Positions 16,095 through 24,429 of a DNA stretch of 38,129 bases are shown piece after piece. The position numbers were made by a program, and so were the translations under genes. Under the pieces are notes generated by a model. It was not told where the DNA came from, did not search any database, and saw only the letters and a list, made by a program, of their open reading frames with translations. Origin of the DNA: Prochlorococcus sp. AG-412-J13. GTDB taxonomy: Bacteria; Cyanobacteriota; Cyanobacteriia; PCC-6307; Cyanobiaceae. The stretch lies in NCBI GenBank assembly GCA_003214815.1, contig QCLE01000017.1:1-38129 (forward strand), given 5' to 3'. Each line of letters starts with the position of its first letter. The stretch's first letter is position 1.

Positions 16095-19000
16095 ATGAGT
16101 TTAAATACATTAATTGATTATATTTCGAACTCACAAATTACTTCTGAATTAATAAAAAGAATTTCCAAAAATAAAGAATTAAATATTGTTGGTTCAAGTA
16201 GATATGCAAAATCAATAATCATAGATAGCATCGCAAGAAAAGGGGAACAAAATATATTATTAATTTGTCCTAATGTAGAAATTGCCTACAAATGGATTGG
16301 ATATTTTGAAAGTATAAAGGATAATGCAGTTTTATATTATCCTCCAACAGAACATCTACCATACACATCAATCAATAAATCCAAAGAGATTGAATTTAGT
16401 CAGCTTACTGTTTTATCCAAATTAGTAAAAAAGGAGAAAAAGGAACTTAATATTGTTATATCAACAGAGAGATCACTACAACCCCATCTAATTAATAAAA
16501 ACTTATTAATTGAAAACAAGTTAGATTTACAAAAAGGGGTTCAAATTGAGATTCAAGAATTAGCAAATAAACTTACCTTGCTGGGTTATACAAAGGAAAA
16601 TGTAACATCAACAGAGGGATTATGGAGTAGGAGAGGGGAAATAATAGATATTTATCCTGTCAATAATGAGTTTCCTATAAGATTAGAATTTTTTGATAAT
16701 GTAATTGAGAAAATAAGAGAATATGATCCAAATACACAAAAAACATTAGAAAGTATCAATAATATTGAAATAATACAAGCTGGATTTGATTTATTAATAA
16801 AAGATAAGTTAAATAATTTATCTAAGAACAGTATTTTTAATTCAGATGATATAAATAAAAATAATCTAGATCGTTATTTAGGAATAATTGAAAAAGAACC
16901 TTCAAATATAATAGATTTTATAAATAAGGAAACAATTCTTGTAATTGATGAATTAGAAGATTGTAAAAAATTTGCGAAAAATTGGTATCTAGATTCAGAA
17001 AGTAGTTTTGATAATTGTGCGTATGAATTAAATGAGAACCTTAAAAATAATGATATTAATTTAGAGGCCAAGCCCAATTTGCATTTAAAGTTTGACGAAA
17101 TATTAAATTCACTGGGAAATTTTAATTTAATAAAATTGTATGAATTTGAATCAAAAGTCAATATTGATAATAGGTTTTTGTTAAACGATAAAAGATTAAA
17201 TTCATACTCTAAAAATATAGGAAAATTATCCAACGATATTAATAAAAATATAAAAAATAAAGAAAAAGTTTGGATATTATCAGCACAGCCATTGAGAACT
17301 AGGACTTTACTTTTTGAGCACGAATGTAATACAAACTTCTTAAACAATCCTAATGATATTGATGAAGCATTTAAGTCAATTAATAATTCAACTCCCTTAA
17401 TTATAAAAAATAAGAACAATTATGAAATCGAGGGTTTTTATCTTCCGATATGGAAAGTTGTCCTAATAACAGATAAAGAATTATTTTCACAACAATCTCT
17501 TTTTAATAATGTATTCATAAGAAGGAAAAAAAGAAGTGTCAATACAAATATAAATGTGAATAAGATTAGTCCAGGTGATTTTATAGTTCATAAGAATCAT
17601 GGAATTGGAAAATTTTTAAAAATAGAAAAAATAAATATAACAGGAGATTCAAGAGATTATTTAGTCATTCAGTATCAAGATGGGAAGATAAGTGTTGCCG
17701 CGGATCAACTTAGTAGTGTTAACAGATATAGATCAAGCGGAAAAATAAAGCCGAAAATAAATAAATTAGGAGGGACAGAATGGGAAAGAATAAAAGATAA
17801 AAATAAGAAACAAATCAAAAAAGTTGCTGTCGATATATTAAAACTTTATGCAAAGAGAGAAAAATTAAAAGGACACATATACCCAGAAGACGGTCCTTGG
17901 CAAGATGAATTGGAGGAATCATTCCCTTATCAACCAACACCTGATCAAATTACTGCTGTAGAAGATATAAAATCTGATATGGAAAGCGATAAGCCAATGG
18001 ACAGACTAGTTTGTGGAGATGTAGGATTTGGCAAAACAGAAGTTGCTGTTCGTGCTATTTTTAAGGCTATTACATCAGGCAAACAGGTAATATTACTAGC
18101 ACCCACAACAATCCTAGCTCAGCAACATTGGAGAACAATAAATAATAGATTTTCACCTTACCCAATAAAAGTTTCATTACTCAATAGATTCAAATCCGTT
18201 AATGAGAGAAAGGAAATCTATGCAGGTTTGAAAAATAACAAAATTGATTTAGTTATAGCAACTCACCAAATTTTAGGAAAAGAAATTGAAATAAAAAACT
18301 TAGGACTACTTGTTATAGATGAAGAACAAAGATTTGGAGTAAGACAAAAGGAGAAAATTAAAAAAATCAAAACCAACATAGACGTTTTAACTCTCTCGGC
18401 AACTCCAATTCCAAGAACTCTTTATATGAGCTTATCTGGACTGAGACAAATGAGCTTACTAAATACTCCTCCTCCATCAAGAAGATCAATAAAAACATAT
18501 TTATCTGAAATGGATATGGATGTTATAAGAACTGCAATTAATCAAGAACTTGATAGGGGAGGTCAAATATTTTATGTTCTTCCAAGAATTTCTGATATTG
18601 ATCAAGCTGTAAACAAATTAAAAAATATCTTTCCCAGCTTAAAATTTATTGTTGCTCATGGGCAAATGAACGAAACAGAACTTGAAAATGCAATGATTGC
18701 TTTTAATAATGGAGAAGTAGATCTAATGATATGCACTACGATAATTGAAAGTGGATTAGACATCCCTAAAGTAAATACAATTATTATTGAAGATTCTCAC
18801 AAATTTGGACTTTCACAACTTTATCAACTTAGAGGAAGAGTTGGTAGAAGCGGTGTACAAGCACATGCTTGGTTATTTTATCCAAATATAAATAAAATTA
18901 ATGACGCTGCAAAACAAAGATTAAAAGCGATAAAAGACTTTTCGGAACTTGGAAGTGGATACCAGCTTGCAATGAAAGATATGGAACTAAGAGGTGTTGG

Positions 19001-19607
19001 GAGTTTATTAGGAGAAGAACAAAGTGGAAAGGTTAATGCTATTGGATATGATTTATATATAGAAATGCTCCATGAGGCTATTTCAGAAATCAGTGGGCAA
19101 GAAATACCAGAAGTTAGCGACACTCAAATTGATCTCCAAATAAATGCATTTATACCTGCAACATGGATATTAAACAGGGAAGAGAAACTTGAGGCTTACA
19201 AATCTGCTACCGAATGTTCAAATAATGATGAATTAACTGAATTAGCTACAGACTGGGTTAATAGATATGGAACCTTACCCAAACCTGTTGAGTCCTTAAT
19301 TATGATAATGAGACTAAAATTACTATCTAAAAAATGTGGTTTTAATAAGATCAAGCTCAAAAAGCCAAACATCGTGATAGAGACCAAATTAAAAAATTCT
19401 ACTTTTAAAATTCTTAAAAGTTCCTTAGCAAGTAGTGTTCAAAATAAATTTAATTTTAATGAAGGAGAACAATTATCGATCATCACTATACGGGGTTTAG
19501 GATCAACTGAAATTCAAAATCAAATTGATCAATTAATGTTGTGGTTCGGGTCTTTTGAAAGAGAAATAAAGAATTTCGATAAAGAACTTCTTATTAAAAG
19601 AGAATAA
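16095..19607 (+). CDS. mfd: Transcription-repair coupling factor
   Basis: Mfd removes stalled RNA polymerase at DNA lesions and recruits UvrA. The 1170-residue protein has the full architecture: a UvrB-like N-terminal module (about 20-220), an RNA polymerase-interacting CarD-like domain around 485-560 (PGDFIVHKNHGIGKF), and RecG-like translocase motifs with Walker A GDVGFGKTEVA near 641-651, the DEEQ box of VIDEEQRFGV near 741, and helicase motif VI at QLRGRVGRSG. The C-terminal TRCF domain follows. Length slightly exceeds the E. coli protein. The central region (about 230-480) is low in sequence complexity and Asn/Lys-rich, as expected for an AT-rich genome. A small membrane-protein gene follows on the same strand. 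Confidence 0.96.
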   Translation: MSLNTLIDYISNSQITSELIKRISKNKELNIVGSSRYAKSIIIDSIARKGEQNILLICPNVEIAYKWIGYFESIKDNAVLYYPPTEHLPYTSINKSKEIEFSQLTVLSKLVKKEKKELNIVISTERSLQPHLINKNLLIENKLDLQKGVQIEIQELANKLTLLGYTKENVTSTEGLWSRRGEIIDIYPVNNEFPIRLEFFDNVIEKIREYDPNTQKTLESINNIEIIQAGFDLLIKDKLNNLSKNSIFNSDDINKNNLDRYLGIIEKEPSNIIDFINKETILVIDELEDCKKFAKNWYLDSESSFDNCAYELNENLKNNDINLEAKPNLHLKFDEILNSLGNFNLIKLYEFESKVNIDNRFLLNDKRLNSYSKNIGKLSNDINKNIKNKEKVWILSAQPLRTRTLLFEHECNTNFLNNPNDIDEAFKSINNSTPLIIKNKNNYEIEGFYLPIWKVVLITDKELFSQQSLFNNVFIRRKKRSVNTNINVNKISPGDFIVHKNHGIGKFLKIEKINITGDSRDYLVIQYQDGKISVAADQLSSVNRYRSSGKIKPKINKLGGTEWERIKDKNKKQIKKVAVDILKLYAKREKLKGHIYPEDGPWQDELEESFPYQPTPDQITAVEDIKSDMESDKPMDRLVCGDVGFGKTEVAVRAIFKAITSGKQVILLAPTTILAQQHWRTINNRFSPYPIKVSLLNRFKSVNERKEIYAGLKNNKIDLVIATHQILGKEIEIKNLGLLVIDEEQRFGVRQKEKIKKIKTNIDVLTLSATPIPRTLYMSLSGLRQMSLLNTPPPSRRSIKTYLSEMDMDVIRTAINQELDRGGQIFYVLPRISDIDQAVNKLKNIFPSLKFIVAHGQMNETELENAMIAFNNGEVDLMICTTIIESGLDIPKVNTIIIEDSHKFGLSQLYQLRGRVGRSGVQAHAWLFYPNINKINDAAKQRLKAIKDFSELGSGYQLAMKDMELRGVGSLLGEEQSGKVNAIGYDLYIEMLHEAISEISGQEIPEVSDTQIDLQINAFIPATWILNREEKLEAYKSATECSNNDELTELATDWVNRYGTLPKPVESLIMIMRLKLLSKKCGFNKIKLKKPNIVIETKLKNSTFKILKSSLASSVQNKFNFNEGEQLSIITIRGLGSTEIQNQIDQLMLWFGSFEREIKNFDKELLIKRE

Positions 19608-19679
19608 ATTATTAAATAATTATTTAAAATCCGCGAATCAGTTTGATTTCGGTTAGGTTTATTAAAATTTATTTATTTT

Positions 19680-19841
19680 ATGGGTGAATATATAGATGTC
19701 GGAATCCAAACTTCGATTTTACCCTTATCGATTATTGTTTCAACAATTGTACTTGGCATATTTGCATTATTTGGAGAAGAAACAGAAAATGATGATGATG
19801 ATTCTGATTCGGGAAGTGGTGGCCTAATGCAACCTATTTGA
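19680..19841 (+). CDS. Small single-pass membrane protein with acidic tail (53 aa)
   Basis: An ATG at 19680 opens a 53-residue frame ending at TGA 19839-19841. The N-terminus is short and polar (MGEYIDVGIQTS), one hydrophobic helix spans about 13-32 (ILPLSIIVSTIVLGIFALF), and the tail is acidic and Ser/Gly-rich (EETENDDDDSDSGSGG). The architecture is clear. A helix close to the N-terminus with a negatively charged C-terminal tail suggests a tail outside the cytoplasm or a lumenal tail, but topology is uncertain. It lies 72 bp after mfd and its stop is 2 bp from the stop of the convergent gene. No known family. Confidence 0.6.
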   Translation: MGEYIDVGIQTSILPLSIIVSTIVLGIFALFGEETENDDDDSDSGSGGLMQPI

Positions 19842-19843
19842 AA

Positions 19844-20212
19844 TTATTTATAAATAATTTGTTTTGACTTTCTTTTAGAGACTCTAAATAACCTATAAAA
19901 AGAACCTATCATTAAAATCAGAGCAATAAAAGAAGAGGCAAAAATAAAAATCACCAAAAATATTTCGTAGAGATATGAAAAAAGATCAATTAATAATAAA
20001 ACAGATTTATTAAATGTCGAAGGTAGATTTTGTAGCAGCAAATTTTTATTAGGAATTAAATAATTTATATAAACTAATAAAACACTCAAAATAAATAAAA
20101 AGAAAGATTCAGCAAATAGTCTTTTTTTAGATTTTCTTCTTAAATTTAATTTTTTTTTAAAAATATATTTATAAGATTGAATATTCAAATTTGGGATGTT
20201 TAAATCTGCCAT
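19844..20212 (-). CDS. Small polytopic membrane protein of unknown function (122 aa)
   Basis: The 122-residue product begins MADLNIPNLNIQSYKYIF, followed by a strongly basic segment (KKKLNLRRKSKKR, about 19-31), then three hydrophobic stretches (about 33-52, 66-88 and 87-108) and a basic C-terminus (RLFRVSKRKSKQ). The basic flanks would sit in the cytoplasm. I recognise no family. It lies downstream of the DUF4335 gene on the minus strand with a 90-bp gap that holds no other frame, so it may have its own promoter. The hydrophobic/charged layout and length suggest a genuine conserved hypothetical gene. Confidence 0.6.
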   Translation of the reverse strand: MADLNIPNLNIQSYKYIFKKKLNLRRKSKKRLFAESFFLFILSVLLVYINYLIPNKNLLLQNLPSTFNKSVLLLIDLFSYLYEIFLVIFIFASSFIALILMIGSFYRLFRVSKRKSKQIIYK

Positions 20213-20302
20213 ACATCAAAACTCAAAGAATAAATTAATAATTACTCTGAAAAAGAAATTAACCTATAATATCCTTTTTGCATTTAAGATGCTAATGGCT
20301 CT

Positions 20303-20890
20303 TTATTCTGAATTAATTAGTTCTTTTTTTTCTATATTTTCAAAAGGATTATAAAAATAAATAAAAGAAGAAGAGAATAGAATTAAAGAACAAATTGCAA
20401 TAAACGGTGGCATAATGAAATTTAAAAATTTAAATTTTTTATTTAACCCAAATCTAAATTTTTTAGTCATATTATTAGATAAATCAGTTTTTTTTATTAT
20501 TACTTTTGGCGATTCATTTAACTGATCAAAACAATTTATGGTGTCTGAAAGCAATGAATTACCAATCTTTAAAATTAATGGCTTTACATTTGGTTTAGTG
20601 CTCTTGAGAACAATATTATGTATGTGAAGATTATCAGCTTTTATATCAATTAATTTAGACTCGTATAATGGTATTTCGTTTTTTATTAAAAGATTTGAAT
20701 AAATATAAAAAGCATTCATAATAGGCCCTAGATGCTCAATTTTACCTTCAATAAGTGGTTTATTAATTATGGTTAATTTCCATTGAGAAATTATTGATAT
20801 TTGATCTTTATTTTCATTATTTGAATAATCTGGCAATCCGATTATTTCAAGACTCACTGAAGATTGATGAAATGATAATTTATTTTGCAT
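20303..20890 (-). CDS. DUF4335-like protein with one C-terminal membrane helix
   Basis: The 195-residue protein has a mostly beta-rich soluble N-terminal part that begins NKLSFHQSSVSLEIIGLP, with a QWKLTIINKPLIEGKIEHL segment, typical of DUF4335, and one membrane helix at about 157-179 (FIMPPFIAICSLILFSSSFIYFY). It directly follows the DUF3038 gene with a 4-bp gap on the same strand, and this DUF3038-DUF4335 adjacency is a common arrangement in cyanobacteria, which supports the call. The biochemical role of both families is unknown. It is followed by a small membrane-protein gene. Confidence 0.72.
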   Translation of the reverse strand: MQNKLSFHQSSVSLEIIGLPDYSNNENKDQISIISQWKLTIINKPLIEGKIEHLGPIMNAFYIYSNLLIKNEIPLYESKLIDIKADNLHIHNIVLKSTKPNVKPLILKIGNSLLSDTINCFDQLNESPKVIIKKTDLSNNMTKKFRFGLNKKFKFLNFIMPPFIAICSLILFSSSFIYFYNPFENIEKKELINSE

Positions 20891-20894
20891 AATA

Positions 20895-21437
20895 TTAAAA
20901 ATAGTATAAAAAATTCTTCAACTTTTGATAACCTTGATTTGAAATGCAAAGGGATAAAGTAAGCAAATACTTTATGATAATTTCATCATTATCAGCTCGA
21001 TTTAAAAGCTTTTTCACTTTCATACTATCTATATTAAATCTCTCTTTAATCAACTCGATAAATCTCTTATTAAAATCATTCCAAATAACTGAATTCTCTT
21101 CAAGATCTTCCTTAGATTTTAGTATCTCTCTGATATAAGGATATAAATATCTAGACATTTCAGCGGTGATTTTAATTAAAGCATCGAATTCGTTTATTTT
21201 AATAGTGTTATTAACATAAGATTTTCTCAATGGATTATTATTCCTTAATTTCCAAATAGTAACTTTATTTGGCAGAATATCATTTAAATTAAGTCCATTT
21301 GATAAAGCGTAAAGGGATTGAATACCATTTAAGTCAATAGTTTCTAGGATTAATAATAATAAATCAAGCTTCTCTATTGATTGTCTTGATACCTGATTTC
21401 CTTTAGTTAAAAATGAAATTGTTCTTGAATAAGATAT
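20895..21437 (-). CDS. DUF3038-like protein, start codon non-canonical or uncertain
   Basis: An ATG-free frame on the minus strand reads through a clear DUF3038 core: IEKLDLLLLILETIDLNG, then KVTIWKLRNNNPLRK, then the KINEFDALIKITAEMSRYLYPYIRE segment, and a helical C-terminus ending NFLYYF. The TTG at 21230 is inside the conserved NPLRK motif and cannot be the natural start. The frame is open back to a stop at 21458-21456, but no ATG, GTG or TTG occurs before the core. ATA at 21437-21435, ATT at 21419-21417 or GTA at 21392-21390 (preceded by AAAGGA) are the nearest options. I give the open extent to ATA 21437 as a working end (about 180 aa). The gene precedes DUF4335 by 4 bp. Confidence 0.65.
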   Translation of the reverse strand: MSYSRTISFLTKGNQVSRQSIEKLDLLLLILETIDLNGIQSLYALSNGLNLNDILPNKVTIWKLRNNNPLRKSYVNNTIKINEFDALIKITAEMSRYLYPYIREILKSKEDLEENSVIWNDFNKRFIELIKERFNIDSMKVKKLLNRADNDEIIIKYLLTLSLCISNQGYQKLKNFLYYF

Positions 21438-21443
21438 GAAAAA

Positions 21444-21452
21444 ATTATAACA
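21444..21452 (-). promoter_or_regulatory. Extended -10 promoter upstream of DUF3038/DUF4335 unit
   Basis: Reading the minus strand, 21452-21444 gives TGTTATAAT, a perfect extended -10 box (TGn + TATAAT). It lies just downstream of the DUF2949 stop. A start of transcription 7 nt downstream would fall at or near 21437, the in-frame ATA codon of the DUF3038 gene. No well-spaced -35 box is seen. A chance TATAAT is common in such AT-rich DNA; the TGn extension raises confidence. Confidence 0.45.
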
Positions 21453-21458
21453 GAATTA

Positions 21459-21656
21459 TTAATCAATTTTTTGAAATAAAAAAGAATATAACTTATCAAG
21501 TTCTTCAATAGTTAGCATTCCATAACTCCATAATAAAATTGGTAATGGAGTGTTATGTTTTATAGATAATTTTATACCAAGTTCGATAGACGACTCCTCT
21601 AAACCTACTTCATTAAATAAATAAATTATCATTTCTCTAGATACAAAATTATCCAT
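21459..21656 (-). CDS. DUF2949 family small protein (65 aa)
   Basis: The 65-residue protein matches the DUF2949 pattern: a first helix with ESSIELGIKLS, then the conserved LPILLWSYGMLTIEELDKLYSFL, in which a Leu-Pro-Ile-Leu-Trp-x-Tyr-Gly segment is followed by a helix with Leu-Glu spacing. The family is cyanobacterial, small and without known function. It lies 5 bp downstream of the UbiH-like gene on the minus strand and 21 bp upstream of the open DUF3038 frame, so it may belong to the same transcription unit as one or both. The start ATG at 21656 fits the usual length. Confidence 0.75.
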   Translation of the reverse strand: MDNFVSREMIIYLFNEVGLEESSIELGIKLSIKHNTPLPILLWSYGMLTIEELDKLYSFLFQKID

Positions 21657-21661
21657 GAGTT

Positions 21662-22816
21662 TTATTTAATTCTTGAGTAAATTAACGATTTAGTCATTTG
21701 ATTAAGGACTAATTTTCTTATAAAAAGAAAATTATTTAAAAGTACAAATGAAAACTTTCTTATTGGAAATAAAAAAAAGTTTCTATTTGCAAAAATTAAT
21801 ATCAATGAGTCAGTTATGAAAATAGTAACAATAATATCTAAAGTCCTGCTTAAAACATACTTAAATTTAAATAATATCAATTGCATTTTAGTAATAGCTA
21901 TATTTTCATTTAGAAGATCGAAAATAGTATTAACATCTCTCCAACAACTATTTAGGCCCTGACCACCAACAGGATGAAATGTATGAAATGCATCCCCTAC
22001 AAAAACTAATTTTTTAAAATTTAAAATTGGTAGATTTAAGGATAATGAAACAGGAAAAATATTAAATTCGCCAATTATTTGATCTAACTTAAATTCATCA
22101 GGCAAAATAGTTGATAAATTATCCATTAAAAAATTCTTATCAGAATTCAACCTTTCAATAGCTTTTAATGTACTGGAAGTCCAAATTACTTGATATAAGT
22201 TTTTTTCTAAAGGTAATAATGCGAGTGGGCCTTCTTTTCTAAAAATTTCATAAGCACGCTTTTCACAATTACCTCTAATAGAAACCTTAAAAGTTAAACA
22301 AGACTGATTATAAGATTTTCTTATATCTAAAAAATCAAACAATTTTTTATCAAGTGAGTTTGCTCCTGTTGAAAAGAATTGATAATCAAATAATATTTTT
22401 TTACGTAACAATCTCTGCGGCGTCATGAAAATAATATTTTCATAATTATCAATCTCTTGAAAAAATACGTTCATAAGATCTGAATGTTTAACTACCCAGC
22501 CAATATTTTCAGCAGAACTTATATCATCATCTAAATCAGAAATTGATAAATTAGTCATAGCAGAAGTTACGCTATCTGAAATTGAAAGAGTATCAAAGCC
22601 AAATAAGAATGGTTTTAATTTTTCCCAAAGTCTGAATTTAGATAAGATTTTTCTAGTTGAGTGAGTAATAGCATATGTTTTATCTTTATAAATTAACCTT
22701 TCTTTTGTTAATAAATCAGTTAAAAAAATATTGCAATCAAATTTTGAAAGTGCAATTGAAAGTAATAAACCTGTTGGACCTGAGCCAACAATTTTAAAAT
22801 TGAATTTATTTTTCAT
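21662..22816 (-). CDS. UbiH/Coq6-family FAD-dependent aromatic monooxygenase
   Basis: The 384-residue flavoprotein carries the FAD-binding Rossmann motif IVGSGPTGLLLSIAL near its start (residues 9-23) and the second FAD motif VGDAFHTFHPVGGQGLN at about 270-286, which is diagnostic of the UbiH/UbiF/Coq6 hydroxylase group. These enzymes hydroxylate quinone-ring precursors; in cyanobacteria a homologue is often annotated 2-octaprenyl-6-methoxyphenol hydroxylase, but the quinone made is plastoquinone, so the substrate is uncertain. The C-terminal 70 residues are hydrophobic, suggesting membrane association. It is followed by DUF2949 5 bp downstream and preceded by an unknown conserved gene. Confidence 0.84.
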   Translation of the reverse strand: MKNKFNFKIVGSGPTGLLLSIALSKFDCNIFLTDLLTKERLIYKDKTYAITHSTRKILSKFRLWEKLKPFLFGFDTLSISDSVTSAMTNLSISDLDDDISSAENIGWVVKHSDLMNVFFQEIDNYENIIFMTPQRLLRKKILFDYQFFSTGANSLDKKLFDFLDIRKSYNQSCLTFKVSIRGNCEKRAYEIFRKEGPLALLPLEKNLYQVIWTSSTLKAIERLNSDKNFLMDNLSTILPDEFKLDQIIGEFNIFPVSLSLNLPILNFKKLVFVGDAFHTFHPVGGQGLNSCWRDVNTIFDLLNENIAITKMQLILFKFKYVLSRTLDIIVTIFITDSLILIFANRNFFLFPIRKFSFVLLNNFLFIRKLVLNQMTKSLIYSRIK

Positions 22817-22835
22817 CAGATAATATAAATATCAA

Positions 22836-23477
22836 CTATCTATTCAAATAAATATAGCAAATTTCCTCAAATGCTGGTCTTAATAAATAAGGGTACTCTC
22901 CAACCCATAAATTAATTTCTGGAAGCCAAGCATCGGTCAAATAAAAATCTCTATCAAAATTGCGGTTATTAGATGTTAATAAACATCTGATACTCGAACC
23001 CACTCTAATTTGACTGTGCTTATTTTCCATAGGAAAACTTAACTTTTCTAAATACCCATCTTCATCTTCTAATTCAAGTACTAACCAAGTCCTTTTGTTT
23101 TCGATAACTTCTAATCGACCTTGCCTATTAGATTGTTCTCGTGAACTTTCAATCCTTTCTGTTTTATAGATATCTGAAACATAACCATCAAATATAGAAA
23201 AAAATTTGTATTTCCTTAATTGCAAATTTTTTCTACTTGATTCAAGAATTGGGCCCCAGATGATATACAAAAAGAAAGCTACACATAGCAATAACCAGAA
23301 ATTATTTGTTTGATCTCCAGTAGAACTAATTATTAATGAGATAAATCCACCAATTGAAGAAATTATTACTCTTTGAAGAATTTTTCTTGGATTACCCAAA
23401 GTATATTTAAATTGACTTCCGGTACCCACTGCAGGAATTAGTTTTGAAATTTGATTTGTATTAATTGGAATTAGCAT
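22836..23477 (-). CDS. Conserved cyanobacterial membrane protein of unknown function (213 aa)
   Basis: The 213-residue protein has two membrane helices (about 37-52 and 60-79) near its N-terminus, followed by a soluble beta-rich domain with the segments FDGYVSDIYKTERI, TWLVLELEDEDGYLEKLSFPM and DAWLPEINLWVGEYPYLLR. Cyanobacterial homologues with this layout are sometimes labelled phosphate ABC transporter permease, but I see no permease architecture and would not keep that name. It is separated from dapB by 1 bp and from the UbiH-like gene by 19 bp, so it is cotranscribed with them. Function unknown. Confidence 0.72.
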   Translation of the reverse strand: MLIPINTNQISKLIPAVGTGSQFKYTLGNPRKILQRVIISSIGGFISLIISSTGDQTNNFWLLLCVAFFLYIIWGPILESSRKNLQLRKYKFFSIFDGYVSDIYKTERIESSREQSNRQGRLEVIENKRTWLVLELEDEDGYLEKLSFPMENKHSQIRVGSSIRCLLTSNNRNFDRDFYLTDAWLPEINLWVGEYPYLLRPAFEEICYIYLNR

Positions 23478-23478
23478 T

Positions 23479-24327
23479 TTAAAAAATCAATTTTTCAAGT
23501 CCGTAAACTAAAGTTTCATAATTACCTATTTTTTTAATAGCTTGTAAAACACCTGGCATATATGCCTTTCTATCAATTGTGTCATGCTTAATTGTGTAAG
23601 TTTCACCTGGAGATCCCATAATTACTAACTGATGTGCTAATAATCCAGGTAATCGTACGGAATGTAAATTAATTCCTGAATTTCTGACCCCTCCCCGCAC
23701 ACCTTTCAATGACTCAGACTCTTTTACTAATTTCTGATTAAATTTCTTTGGATATTCTTCAATCATCTCTGCAGTTTTTATACACGTCCCACTTGGAGAA
23801 TCAGCTTTTTGATTATGATGCATCTCAATTAACTCAATATTGTCATAAAACCTTGCGGCTACAGATGCTGCCTGCTGAAGAAGAACCATGCCTACTGAAA
23901 AATTAGGTATTATTGCACAACCAACGGATGCTTTCTGAGCAAAAACAGACAATTCTTTTATTTGCGAGGGAGAAAGTCCTGTGGTTCCGACCACTGGTGA
24001 AATACCGTATGCGATAGCTGATCTGGTATTTTCATATACAGAATCAGGATGAGTAAAATCAACCAGAACAGGTTTGATATTTTCATTTCTATAATTTTGA
24101 CTAACAGAACATAAAGTTCCTTCATAATCGTTAGAAACAAAAACATCACAATTTTTTACCTTTAATAATTCAGAAATATTTGAGCCATTGTTCTTTTCAT
24201 TTATGTCAATTGCCGCGACAAGTTCACAATCTGGAGAATTCAATACTGTATTCACAACTTCGCTACCCATTCTGCCTAAAGCTCCGGATACTAGTACTGG
24301 TAAAGGTTTTTTAGAATTTTCAATCAT
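23479..24327 (-). CDS. dapB: 4-hydroxy-tetrahydrodipicolinate reductase
   Basis: DapB reduces dihydrodipicolinate in the lysine and peptidoglycan (diaminopimelate) pathway. The 282-residue protein has the NAD(P)H-binding motif GALGRMG at 15-21 and the catalytic/substrate signature [14 protein letters not shown] ending near residue 181 (H170, H171, K174), which correspond to the conserved E-(L/I)-HHxxKxDxPSGT motif of the family. Length and motif order are normal. The 102-bp spacer to divergent chlH must contain both promoters. It heads a minus-strand group that continues to the UbiH-like gene and DUF2949. Confidence 0.95.
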   Translation of the reverse strand: MIENSKKPLPVLVSGALGRMGSEVVNTVLNSPDCELVAAIDINEKNNGSNISELLKVKNCDVFVSNDYEGTLCSVSQNYRNENIKPVLVDFTHPDSVYENTRSAIAYGISPVVGTTGLSPSQIKELSVFAQKASVGCAIIPNFSVGMVLLQQAASVAARFYDNIELIEMHHNQKADSPSGTCIKTAEMIEEYPKKFNQKLVKESESLKGVRGGVRNSGINLHSVRLPGLLAHQLVIMGSPGETYTIKHDTIDRKAYMPGVLQAIKKIGNYETLVYGLEKLIF

Positions 24328-24429
24328 TTTTGTAAAAAAATTTTTTTTAAAGGTTGTTACACGCTATTTATATTGCACACAATAACGTCCTTTCATTCGT
24401 AGGCTGGTAGAAATACTTAAAGAAAATCA

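Noticed and set aside
16874-17419. 181-residue minus-strand frame inside mfd
   Set aside because: It lies wholly antisense to the mfd region that encodes the Asn/Lys-rich central part. Its composition (Phe, Leu, Ser) is the usual result of reading AT-rich coding DNA backwards, with no motif.
19612-19627. Perfect palindrome TTAAATAATTATTTAA after mfd, considered as a terminator
   Set aside because: It contains no G/C pairs and has no following T run, so stem stability would be low; palindromes of this type are common in AT-rich DNA.
24328-24429. Short inverted repeat ATTG-CACA-CAAT between dapB and chlH, considered as an operator
   Set aside because: Arms are only 4 bp, no NtcA-type GTA-N8-TAC site is present, and I could not define -35/-10 pairs with confidence for either gene.
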